Source: Bradyrhizobium diazoefficiens
GTDB lineage: Bacteria; Pseudomonadota; Alphaproteobacteria; Rhizobiales; Xanthobacteraceae
Assembly: GCF_018129965.1 (NCBI RefSeq)
Contig: NZ_JAFCKW010000002.1
Location: 620,001 to 684,000 of the forward strand
Direction of reading: 5' to 3'
Length of the DNA: 64,000 nucleotides
Position numbers and translations under genes: made by a program
Notes under the pieces: model-generated
The model's input: the letters and a program-made list of their open reading frames with translations, nothing else
The model's database searches: none
What the model was told of the DNA's origin: nothing
Part shown: piece after piece, positions 9,205 to 17,418 of the stretch
Position numbering within the stretch: the first letter of the stretch is position 1
Layout of the letters: every line of letters starts with the position of its first letter

Positions 9205-9303
9205 CGACCCCGGGATCGTCGAACTGACGACCCCGGGATCGTCGACTTGACGACCTTGGGATCGTCAACTTGACGACCCTGGGATCGTCAACTTGACGAC
9301 CTG
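9189..9303. repeat. Five tandem copies of a 23-bp palindromic unit
   Basis: Units start at 9189, 9212, 9235, 9258 and 9281, each exactly 23 bp and beginning GGGATCGTC; a degenerate sixth begins at 9304. Copies 4 and 5 contain a perfect palindrome, TCGTCAA-c-TTGACGA; copies 1–3 contain variants with TCGTCGA in place of the left arm. The first unit overlaps the last codons and stop of the amidase gene; the rest lie between it and mrcA. There are no spacers, so this is not a CRISPR. It could be an operator array, a protein-binding minisatellite or a processed RNA structure. Confidence 0.9.
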
Positions 9304-9557
9304 GGGGCGTCGAATTGAGCCAGCGATTTTAAGAAGGGTTTTTCCGTCCCGCCGCAAAAGCCCTAGTTTGGCCACAGCGGACGCTTTATAAAAACGACGC
9401 AGGGGGTTCCGGAATCGACGTGAATCCCGTTCGGCAAGCGTCTTTAAGTCCGGCATGGTTGGTATTGATGAGGCCGGTGAATTCGCGACGTGAGGTTGGT
9501 GCCTGTTTCGGTTCGGGTGCCAAAGGGCTGATCCAGAGTTTGAACGGATAATAGATA
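9304..9557. other. Upstream region of mrcA
   Basis: About 250 bp between the tandem repeats and PBP1A, with no gene seen. It is more AT-rich than its surroundings in two places (GATTTTAAGAAGGGTTTTTCC near 9325 and CTTTATAAAAACG near 9385), which could hold the mrcA promoter, but I could not fix a convincing -35/-10 pair. Confidence 0.3.
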
Positions 9558-12062
9558 ATGCGCTTGCTGGTGCGGTTCATGGGCTTCCTGTTCGCCGCGG
9601 GAACGGTGCTGTTCCTTGTCGGTGTCGGGGCCGTGGCAGGCCTGATCTGGCATTTCTCCAAGGACTTGCCGGACTACTCTCAGCTTCAGGATTACGAACC
9701 GCCGGTGATGACCCGCGTGCATGCGGTCGACGGCTCGCTGCTTGGCGAATACGCCAAGGAGCGCCGGCTCTATCTGCCGATCCAGGCGGTGCCGAAGCTC
9801 GTGATCAACGCCTTCCTCGCGGCCGAGGACAAGAATTTCTACGAGCATGGCGGCATCGACTACACCGGCATGGCGCGCGCCGGCGTGCTCTTCATCCAGA
9901 ACTACGGCTCGAACCGCCGTCCGCAGGGCGCCTCCACGATCACCCAGCAGGTTGCCAAGAACTTCCTGCTCACCAACGAGGTCTCCTTCGCCCGCAAGAT
10001 CAAGGAAGCCTTGCTGGCGATGCGGATCGAGAAGACCTATTCGAAGGACAAGATCCTCGAACTGTATCTCAACGAAATCTATCTCGGCCTCGGCGCCTAC
10101 GGCATCGCGGCTGCTTCGCTGGTCTATTTCGACAAGTCGGTGAACGAGCTGACGGTCGCGGAGGCGTCCTATCTGGCCGCGCTGCCGAAGATGCCCGCCA
10201 CGCTGCATCCGGTCCGCAACCGCGACCGCGCCATCGAGCGCCGCAACTACGTGATCGACCGTCTGCTGGAGAACGGCTGGATCAAGCAGGCCGACGCCGA
10301 CAAGGCCCGCAAGGAGCCGCTGGCCGTCACCAACCGCTCCAACGGCGCCCACACCTTCGCCGGCGAATATTTCGCCGAGGAAGTCCGCCGCGACATCTTC
10401 GAGCGCTACGGTGAGAAGAAGCTTTACGAGGGCGGCCTGTCCGTCCGCACCACGCTCGATCCGAAGATCCAGGTCATGGCGCGCAAGGCCATGGTCGCCG
10501 GTCTCGTGAATTACGACGAGCAGCAGGGCTATCGCGGCGCCATGAGCAAGCTCGATACGTCGGGCGACTGGGGCGTCAAGCTCGCCGAGATCAAATCGCT
10601 CTCCGACATCTCGCCGTGGCGCATGGCGGTGGTGCTGGAGACCAGCGACCAGTCGGCGCGGATCGGCTTCCAGCCGAGCCGTGAGCTCGGCGGCGCCATC
10701 AGCAAGCAACGCGAGACGGGTCTCATCACGCTCGACGGCGTGAAATGGGCGAGGGCGGCCTCGGGCCCCGCGAAGGGCAGGACGGCAACTGCGGTGTCGC
10801 AGGTGCTCCAGCCCGGCGACGTCATCTATGCCGATCCGCTCTACAGCAAGGAGGGACAGCCGGTCGAAGGCCAGTACCGCCTGCGCCAGATTCCGGAAGT
10901 GTCGGGCGCGATGGTGGCGATGGACCCGTGGACCGGCCGCGTGCTCGCGATGGTCGGCGGCTTCTCGTTCGACCAGAGCCAGTTCAACCGCGCCACGCAG
11001 GCCTACCGGCAGCCGGGTTCGTCGTTCAAGCCGATCGTCTATTCGGCCGCGCTCGACAATGGCTATACGCCCTCGACCGTCGTGCTCGACGCGCCGATCG
11101 AAATCGACCAGGGCCAGGGCGCCGGCGTGTGGCGGCCCGAGAACTTCTCCTCGGGCAAGTTCCAGGGGCCGGTGACCTTGCGCAACGCGCTGCGCCAGTC
11201 GCTCAACACCGTGACGGTGCGGCTCGCGCAGGACATCGGCATGCCGCTGATCGGAGAATATGCCCGCCGTTTCGGCGTCTATGACGAACTGCCGAACTAT
11301 CTGTCCTACGCACTCGGCGCCGGCGAGACGACGGCGATGCGCATGGTCACGGCCTATTCGATGCTCGCCAATGGCGGGCGCCGGGTGAAGCCGACGCTGA
11401 TCGACCGTATCCAGGACCGCTACGGCCACACCATCTTCAAGCACGACCAGCGCGAATGCCGCGGTTGCGACGCGCCGGGCGGCTGGAAGAATCAGGCCGA
11501 GCCGCAGCTGATCGACCGCCGCGAGCAGGTGCTGGATTCCATGACCGCCTATCAGATCACCGAGCTGATGGAAGGCGTCGTGCAGGCCGGAACCGCGACC
11601 GTCGTGAAGGAGGTCGGCAAGCCGATCGCCGGCAAGACCGGTACCACCAACGAGGCCAAGGACGCCTGGTTCGTCGGCTTCTCGCCCGACGTCGCCGTCG
11701 CCATCTACATGGGCTACGACAAGCCGCGCCCGCTCGGCAAGGGCAACGCCGCGACCGGCGGCCATCTGGCCGCGCCCATCGCGCGCGACTTCCTCAAGCT
11801 TGCGCTCGCCGACAAACCCGCGGTCCCGTTCAAGGTGCCGGCCGGCATCAAGCTGGTGCGCGTCGTCGCCAAGACCGGCATGCGCGCCGGCCCCGGCGAG
11901 ACCGGCGGAACCATCCTCGAAGCGTTCAAGCCGGGCACGGCGCCGCCGGACAACTACTCTGTCATCGGCGTTGCCGATGCCGACGGCCGCATGCCGGCGT
12001 CGCAGCAGCAGCAGCCGGATTCCGGCTTCTTCATGCGGCCGGGCACTGGCGGTCTCTACTAG
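9558..12062 (+). CDS. mrcA: Penicillin-binding protein 1A (bifunctional transglycosylase/transpeptidase)
   Basis: 834 residues, a class A PBP that polymerises and cross-links peptidoglycan. One N-terminal membrane anchor spans residues ~9–31. The GT51 transglycosylase domain (about 60–230) has the catalytic-Glu motif AAEDKNFYEHGG (Glu ~90), then RPQGASTITQQVAKN and the RKIKEALLAMRIE region. The transpeptidase domain has the SxxK nucleophile in QPGSSFKP (Ser ~488), SLN in RQSLNTV, and KTGTTNE (Lys ~693). Length and domain order fit alphaproteobacterial PBP1A, including the OB-like insert between the two domains. It follows the amidase gene in the same direction. Confidence 0.96.
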   Translation: MRLLVRFMGFLFAAGTVLFLVGVGAVAGLIWHFSKDLPDYSQLQDYEPPVMTRVHAVDGSLLGEYAKERRLYLPIQAVPKLVINAFLAAEDKNFYEHGGIDYTGMARAGVLFIQNYGSNRRPQGASTITQQVAKNFLLTNEVSFARKIKEALLAMRIEKTYSKDKILELYLNEIYLGLGAYGIAAASLVYFDKSVNELTVAEASYLAALPKMPATLHPVRNRDRAIERRNYVIDRLLENGWIKQADADKARKEPLAVTNRSNGAHTFAGEYFAEEVRRDIFERYGEKKLYEGGLSVRTTLDPKIQVMARKAMVAGLVNYDEQQGYRGAMSKLDTSGDWGVKLAEIKSLSDISPWRMAVVLETSDQSARIGFQPSRELGGAISKQRETGLITLDGVKWARAASGPAKGRTATAVSQVLQPGDVIYADPLYSKEGQPVEGQYRLRQIPEVSGAMVAMDPWTGRVLAMVGGFSFDQSQFNRATQAYRQPGSSFKPIVYSAALDNGYTPSTVVLDAPIEIDQGQGAGVWRPENFSSGKFQGPVTLRNALRQSLNTVTVRLAQDIGMPLIGEYARRFGVYDELPNYLSYALGAGETTAMRMVTAYSMLANGGRRVKPTLIDRIQDRYGHTIFKHDQRECRGCDAPGGWKNQAEPQLIDRREQVLDSMTAYQITELMEGVVQAGTATVVKEVGKPIAGKTGTTNEAKDAWFVGFSPDVAVAIYMGYDKPRPLGKGNAATGGHLAAPIARDFLKLALADKPAVPFKVPAGIKLVRVVAKTGMRAGPGETGGTILEAFKPGTAPPDNYSVIGVADADGRMPASQQQQPDSGFFMRPGTGGLY

Positions 12063-12170
12063 CGTATAAGACTGACGATCGCGGCCGCGGCGGTTGCGCT
12101 TTGCGGCCGCCGCCGCTACATCCCGCAGCTGAATTGACGCGGCACCAGATCCGAGAGACCAGAGAACATC

Positions 12171-13302
12171 ATGCGCGCCGAAATCGAACGGTTGGTAGAA
12201 GAGATCAAGCAGTCAGTCGGGCTGCTGAGGAGGCATCTTTGACGTCGAGAAATCGACGGCGCGCCTCGCTGAGCTGAACAAGCTCGCAGAAGATCCCAAC
12301 CTCTGGAACGATCCCCAGAAAGCCCAGAAACTGATGCAGGAGCGAACCTCGCTCGAGGATTCGCTGTCCGGCATCGGCAAGGTCGAGCAGGAGCTCGAAG
12401 ACGACATCGGCATGATCGAGCTCGGCGAGGCCGAGGGCGATGCCGGCGTCGTGGCCGAAGCTGAAGCTGCGCTGAAGACCCTCAAGAAGGACGTCGCACG
12501 GCGCGAGCTCGAGGCGCTGCTGTCGGGCGAGGCGGATCGATTTGACTCCTATCTCGAAGTCCATGCGGGTGCCGGCGGCACCGAGAGCCAGGACTGGGCG
12601 CAGATGCTGCTGCGCATGTACACGCGCTGGGCCGAGACCCACGGCTTCAAGGTCGAGGTGCTCGAAGAGTCCGACGGCGAAGAGGCCGGCATCAAGTCGG
12701 CGACCATCCAGGTCTCCGGCCACAACGCCTATGGCTGGCTGAAGACCGAGGCGGGCGTTCACCGCCTGGTGCGGATCTCGCCGTTCGATTCCAACGCACG
12801 CCGGCACACCTCGTTCTCCTCGGTCGCCGTGTTCCCGGTCATCGACGACAGCATTAAGATCGACATCAAGGAAGCCGACGTCCGCGTCGACACCATGCGT
12901 TCGGGCGGCGCCGGCGGCCAGCACGTCAACAAGACCGAATCCGCGGTGCGCCTGACTCATATCCCGACCGGCGTTGCCGTGGTTTGCCAGGCCGGCCGCT
13001 CCCAGCACAAGAACCGGGCGCAGGCCTGGGACATGCTGCGCGCGCGCCTCTATGAAATCGAGCTGAAGAAGCGCGAGGAGAAGGCGGCCGCCGACCAGGC
13101 CGCCAAGACCGATATCGGCTGGGGCCACCAGATCCGCTCCTACGTATTGCAGCCCTACCAGATGGTGAAGGATCTGCGCACGGGCGTGCAGACCTCCGAC
13201 ACATCTGGCGTGCTCGGCGGCGATCTCGACGACTTCATGGCCGCGACATTGGCGCAGCGCGCCTTCGGAACTCCCGGTGCCGACATCGAGGATGTCGACT
13301 GA
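12171..13302 (+). CDS. prfB: Peptide chain release factor 2, expressed by programmed +1 frameshift
   Basis: RF2 recognises UGA and UAA stops and releases the peptide. The ATG at 12171 opens a 23-codon frame ([20 protein letters not shown]...) that ends in CTT TGA C at 12237–12243. Shifting +1 there continues as [16 protein letters not shown] into the long frame that ends at 13302, giving about 376 residues, the usual RF2 length. The stop-recognition tripeptide SPF ([16 protein letters not shown]) and the catalytic GGQ ([17 protein letters not shown]) are both present; SPF distinguishes RF2 from RF1. The next gene starts at the TGATG overlap, so the two are translationally coupled. Confidence 0.96.
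12228..12243 (+). promoter_or_regulatory. prfB: prfB programmed +1 frameshift signal
   Basis: AGGAGG (12228–12233), CAT, then CTT TGA C (12237–12243) reproduces the known autoregulatory element: an internal Shine–Dalgarno three bases upstream of a slippery CUU before an in-frame UGA. Low RF2 lets the ribosome pause at UGA and slip forward, restoring RF2 synthesis. Base 12240 is skipped. Confidence 0.95.
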
Positions 13303-14183
13303 TGCAGCGCGTTGCCTTCATCGGATTGGGGCGGATGGGCCATGGCATGGCCGGCCGCTATCTCGATGCCGGCTTCACGGTGACACTGTGGAATCGCAGC
13401 AAGGCAAAGGCGGAAGACCTGATCGCGCGCGGCGCGCATTGGGCGACCTCGCCCGAGGATGCTGCGATCGATGCCGATGCGGTCGTCACCATGGTCGCCG
13501 ACGACGAGGCTTCGCGCGCGGTCTGGCTCGGGCCCAAGGGCGCCGCCAAGACGGCAAAGGCCGGCACCATCGCGATTGAATGCTCCACCGTCTCCTATGA
13601 CCATGCCCGCGAGATGGGGCGCGAACTCAACGCGCGCAGTCTGATCTATCTCGATTGTCCCGTGACGGGTTTGCCGGATGCGGCCGCCAGCGGGAGGCTC
13701 ACGCTGCTGGTCGGCGCCCATGCCGCCGACCTCGATCGCGCGCGGCCGTTCCTTGCACCGATCGGTTCGACCATCCACCATTTCGGCGCCGTCGGCACCG
13801 GCACGGTCTACAAGCTCATCAACAATCTGATGGGCGCGATCCAGATCGCCGGCCTCGCCGAAGGTCTTGCGATCGCCGAGCAGGCCGGGCTCGACATGAA
13901 CCTGGTGCTGGAGTCGATTCTGTCAGGCGTGGCCGCCAGCCCGCAGGTGCAGCGCCATTCGAAGCGCATGGTCGCCCGTGATTTCGCCGGCGCCTCGTTC
14001 ACGACGGCGTTGCGGCACAAGGATGCCGCCTATGCCGTCAAGCTCGCCGAGAGCTTGCTGGCCGACAAGCCGCTGGTCGCGCGCGCCGCGGTCGAGTCCT
14101 ATGCGCAGGCGAAGGCGGAGATGCCGGATGCCGACGAAGGCCGGATGATCGAGCTGGTGTCGCGGCCGAAGACGCCTTCCTAG
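13302..14183 (+). CDS. NAD(P)-dependent beta-hydroxyacid dehydrogenase (3-hydroxyisobutyrate dehydrogenase family)
   Basis: 293 residues. The N-terminal Rossmann fold starts with VAFIGLGRMGHGMAGRYLDAGF (GxGxMGxGMA). The substrate-binding signature DCPVTGLPDAAASGRL follows near residue 120, and the catalytic Lys motif GTVYKLINNLMGA near residue 170. The family oxidises 3-hydroxyisobutyrate, tartronate semialdehyde, 6-phosphogluconate-like or related beta-hydroxyacids, or reduces succinic semialdehyde; the exact substrate is not decided by sequence. The start overlaps the prfB stop (TGATG), an arrangement that couples its translation to prfB. Confidence 0.85.
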   Translation: MQRVAFIGLGRMGHGMAGRYLDAGFTVTLWNRSKAKAEDLIARGAHWATSPEDAAIDADAVVTMVADDEASRAVWLGPKGAAKTAKAGTIAIECSTVSYDHAREMGRELNARSLIYLDCPVTGLPDAAASGRLTLLVGAHAADLDRARPFLAPIGSTIHHFGAVGTGTVYKLINNLMGAIQIAGLAEGLAIAEQAGLDMNLVLESILSGVAASPQVQRHSKRMVARDFAGASFTTALRHKDAAYAVKLAESLLADKPLVARAAVESYAQAKAEMPDADEGRMIELVSRPKTPS

Positions 14184-14197
14184 CTGGTTATACTGAC

Positions 14198-15073
14198 ATG
14201 GGGCAGCCTCGATCGGAACGCGGTCTCGGCATTGCCCTGGTGGCCGCCGCAGCGATCGCCTGGAGCACGGCGCCGTTCTTCACGCGACTTTTGCCGTTCG
14301 ATCCCTGGATTATTCTGTTCTGGCGCGGCCTGTTCGGCGGCAGCCTGATCACGGTGATTCTCGTCATGATGCAGGGCCGTGCCGCCCTGCGGCAATTGGT
14401 GGTGCCGGGACGGGGCGGATTGCTCGTCGCATCCTTGTCCGCGATCGGCATGATCTCCTTCATTCCCGCGCTGCAGATGACCAAGGTGATGAATGTCGCC
14501 GTGCTGATCGCCACCCAGCCGTTCGTTGCCGCGGCACTGGCGTGGCTATGGCTCGGTGAAGCCGCGACAAGGCGCACGCTGATCGCGAGCCTGGTTGCTT
14601 TCGCCGGCGTCGTGATCACGGTCGGCGGCGTCGAGGCCGCCGGCGATATCAGCGGCGTGGCGCTGAGCTGCCTCATGGTGCTTGCGATATCGGCCATGAC
14701 GGTCGTCGTTCGACGTCACAGGGAGACGTCGATGGTGGCGGCGGCGGCGCTGTCGAATTTCCTGGCCAGTCTCGTCAGCCTGCCCTTTGCCCAGGACATC
14801 GCCCATGTCGGCAGCAGCAGCCTTGCGATCCTGGCGATGTTCGGCTGCCTCCAGGTCGCGCTCGGCCTGACCTTCTACATGCTCGGTTCGCGCTTGCTGC
14901 CCTCGGGGCAGGCCTCCCTGATCGCGACGCTGGAAACGCCGCTGATGGCGTTTTGGATCTGGGTTGCGTTCCGCGAGTTGCCGGCCGTTCATGCTCTGAT
15001 TGGCGGCGCTCTGGTGATTGGGGCCGTGATCGCCGATATTGCCGGTGATGCGCGGTCGCGCGAACGGTCCTGA
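14198..15073 (+). CDS. DMT-superfamily (EamA) transporter
   Basis: 291 residues with about ten transmembrane segments arranged as two five-helix EamA repeats. The second half begins around residue 150 (ISGVALSCLMVLAISAMTVVVRR). The family exports small metabolites such as amino acids across the inner membrane; the substrate is unknown. It lies 14 bp after the dehydrogenase gene and is probably co-transcribed with prfB and that gene. Confidence 0.85.
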   Translation: MGQPRSERGLGIALVAAAAIAWSTAPFFTRLLPFDPWIILFWRGLFGGSLITVILVMMQGRAALRQLVVPGRGGLLVASLSAIGMISFIPALQMTKVMNVAVLIATQPFVAAALAWLWLGEAATRRTLIASLVAFAGVVITVGGVEAAGDISGVALSCLMVLAISAMTVVVRRHRETSMVAAAALSNFLASLVSLPFAQDIAHVGSSSLAILAMFGCLQVALGLTFYMLGSRLLPSGQASLIATLETPLMAFWIWVAFRELPAVHALIGGALVIGAVIADIAGDARSRERS

Positions 15074-15162
15074 AGGATGACGCAAGAGTCATATCGGAAA
15101 TCGGGTGGCAATTTTCCCAGCCGCGTCCTAGGCAGGGGTTCGTGCCGCTGAAATGAAACACC

Positions 15163-16074
15163 ATGCCCTCCAATGACAACCGGATCGACGCGCGAGGCTG
15201 GTCGCTGCTCGCCGTGCTCTCGGTGCTGTGGGGCGGGTCGTTCTTCTTCAACGGCGCGGCCTTGCGGGAATTGCCGCCGCTGACGCTCGTGTTGCTGCGC
15301 GTCGCGCTCGGCGCCGCCATTCTGCTGCCGATCATGCGCATGCAGGGGATCGCGTTTCCGAGGGGGCTGGCCGGCTGGACACCGTTCGTCACGATCGGGC
15401 TGCTCAACAATGTCATCCCGTTCTCGCTGATCGTGATCGGCCAGACCTTCATCCCGAGCGGACTGGCATCAATCCTGAATGCGACCACGCCACTGTTCAC
15501 GGTCATGGTGATGGCTGCGGCAGGCGAGGAAGCCTTGCAGATGCGGCGCGTCGCCGGCGTGGCGGTTGGTCTTCTTGGCGTGGTCATCCTGCGCGGATGG
15601 GGTATCGAGACGAGGCCGGGGCAGGGGTTCGGCGTGCTGCTCTGCCTTGGCGGCGCGCTGAGCTACGGCTTTGCGGCGCTCGCAGCGCGGCGGCTGCTGA
15701 AGGACGCCGCGCCGCTCGGCACGGCGACGTTACAACTGATTGCGTCGACGGTCATGATGGCGGTTGTCGCCGGCGCGATCGAGCAGCCCTGGCGCCTGCC
15801 GAACCCGGGCCTCACGACCTGGCTCGCGGTGCTCGGCCTCGCCGGCCTGTCGACGGCGCTGGCCTACATCGTCTTCTTTCAGATCATACGGCGCTCCGGC
15901 GCGAGCAGCGTCATGCTGGTGACGCTGCTCATTCCCGTCACCGCGATCCTGCTGGGATGGCTGGTGCTGGGCGAACCCATCTCCATGCGAGAAATCGCGG
16001 GCGCACTCGTCATCGGCAGCGCACTGCTCGTGATCGACGGGCGCATCCTGTATCTGTTGCGCCGCACTGCGTAG
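15163..16074 (+). CDS. DMT-superfamily (EamA) transporter
   Basis: 303 residues, ten predicted transmembrane helices and two EamA repeats. Family hallmarks are VLWGGSFFFNGAALRELPPL near the start and the helix-10 region ILLGWLVLGEPISMREIAGALVIGSAL. It has the same family and orientation as the preceding gene but is clearly divergent from it, so it is not a recent duplicate. The exported substrate cannot be predicted. Confidence 0.87.
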   Translation: MPSNDNRIDARGWSLLAVLSVLWGGSFFFNGAALRELPPLTLVLLRVALGAAILLPIMRMQGIAFPRGLAGWTPFVTIGLLNNVIPFSLIVIGQTFIPSGLASILNATTPLFTVMVMAAAGEEALQMRRVAGVAVGLLGVVILRGWGIETRPGQGFGVLLCLGGALSYGFAALAARRLLKDAAPLGTATLQLIASTVMMAVVAGAIEQPWRLPNPGLTTWLAVLGLAGLSTALAYIVFFQIIRRSGASSVMLVTLLIPVTAILLGWLVLGEPISMREIAGALVIGSALLVIDGRILYLLRRTA

Positions 16075-16182
16075 GTTCCCGGTCCGCGTTTCACGGAACG
16101 GAACATCACGGCGCTTGCCAGCGGCGCGCCGCCTTGCGACACTCTCCTCAAAACAAGACGACAAAATAAAGGGGAGAGAACG

Positions 16183-17418
16183 ATGCCGGGTCGTCGCCGA
16201 AGCCTTGCTGCCCTCGCCATGCTTGCTGCCGGTTTGCTCGTCGCGACACCAGCCCCGGCGCAGAAGATATACGACCTCGGGGCCTCCGACACCGAAATCA
16301 AGATCGGCAACATCATGCCCTATAGCGGGCCGGCCTCCTCTTATGGCGTGATCGGCAAGACCGAGGCCGCCTTCTTCAGGATGATCAACGACCAGGGCGG
16401 CATCAACGGGCGCAAGATCAACTTCATCAGCTATGACGACGCCTATTCGCCGCCGAAGGCGATCGAGCAGGCGCGCAAGCTGGTCGAGAGCGACGAGGTG
16501 CTGTTGATCTTCCAGTCGCTCGGCACGCCCTCGAACTCCGCGATCATGAAATACATGAACGCCAAGAAGGTGCCGCAGCTGTTCGTCGCCTCCGGCGGCA
16601 CCAAGTTCGGCGATCCCAAGAATTTCCCGTGGACGATGGGTTTCCAGCCGAACTACCAGAGCGAGGGGCGCATCTACGCGAAATACATTCGTGACAAGTT
16701 TCCAGACAGCAAGATCGCGGTGCTTTGGCAGAATGACGACGCCGGCAAGGACCAGTTCAAGGGCCTGAAGGACGGCCTCGGCGACAAGGTCAACATGATC
16801 ATTGCCGACAAATCCTACGAGGTCAGCGATCCCTCGATCGACTCGCAGATCGTCGCCCTGCACGATTCCGGCGCGGACATCTTCTTCTCGTGGGCCGCGC
16901 CAAAGGGGTCGGCGCAGGCGATCCGGAAGGTCGGCGAACTCGGCTGGAAGCCGAAGTTCTTCCTCGCCAACACCGCCACGTCCATCGCGTCGGTGCTGAA
17001 ACCTGCCGGGCTCGACTATGCCAGGGACATCATCTCGACCGCCTATCTGAAGGACCCGACCGATCCGACCTGGGACAGGGACCCGGCCGTGGTGAAGTGG
17101 CGCGAGTTCATGGACAAATATTACCCCGACGGCGACAAGACCAATGCCAATAACCTCTATGGCTATGTGCAGGCCGAGGCGATGGCGCAGGTGCTGAAGC
17201 AGTGCGGCGACAACCTCACGCGTGAAAACGCGATGAAGCAGGCCACCAGCCTGAAGGATTTTCATACCGATCTGATGCTGCCCGGCATCATGGTCAACAC
17301 CTCACCCGATGATTACTTCCCGATCGAGCAGATGCAGTTGATGCGCTTCAACGGGCAGGCCTGGGAGCTGTTCGGCGACGTCATCACCGGCGAGGTCGGC
17401 CACGAGCGCAGCCAGTAG
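16183..17418 (+). CDS. ABC transporter substrate-binding protein, branched-chain amino acid (LivK) type
   Basis: 411 residues. It has a Sec signal peptide (RRRSLAALAMLAAGLLVATPAPAQ, cleavage after AQ) and a periplasmic-binding fold of the Peripla_BP_6 group: EIKIGNIMPYSGPASSYG, INDQGGINGRKINFISYDD and SGGTKFGDPKNFPW. A good ribosome site (GGGGAGAG) precedes the ATG. No LivHMGF permease or ATPase gene adjoins it, so this is an orphan receptor that probably works with a transporter elsewhere. Related rhizobial proteins bind aromatic acids, amides or amino acids. Its stop codon directly abuts the stop codon of the convergent ligase gene. Confidence 0.88.
   Translation: MPGRRRSLAALAMLAAGLLVATPAPAQKIYDLGASDTEIKIGNIMPYSGPASSYGVIGKTEAAFFRMINDQGGINGRKINFISYDDAYSPPKAIEQARKLVESDEVLLIFQSLGTPSNSAIMKYMNAKKVPQLFVASGGTKFGDPKNFPWTMGFQPNYQSEGRIYAKYIRDKFPDSKIAVLWQNDDAGKDQFKGLKDGLGDKVNMIIADKSYEVSDPSIDSQIVALHDSGADIFFSWAAPKGSAQAIRKVGELGWKPKFFLANTATSIASVLKPAGLDYARDIISTAYLKDPTDPTWDRDPAVVKWREFMDKYYPDGDKTNANNLYGYVQAEAMAQVLKQCGDNLTRENAMKQATSLKDFHTDLMLPGIMVNTSPDDYFPIEQMQLMRFNGQAWELFGDVITGEVGHERSQ

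Noticed and set aside
9189-9303. CRISPR-like repeat
   Set aside because: The units are directly adjacent with no spacers, and no cas genes are present.
9444-11765. 773-codon open frame on the minus strand
   Set aside because: It is antisense to PBP1A, with His/Arg/Ala-rich composition typical of high-GC shadow frames and no domain motif.
12334-13302. prfB starting at the internal ATG
   Set aside because: It would lose the N-terminal domain of RF2; the frameshift signal upstream restores full length.
15730-17265. 511-codon open frame on the minus strand
   Set aside because: It is antisense to the EamA transporter and binding-protein genes, both of which have clear family motifs.
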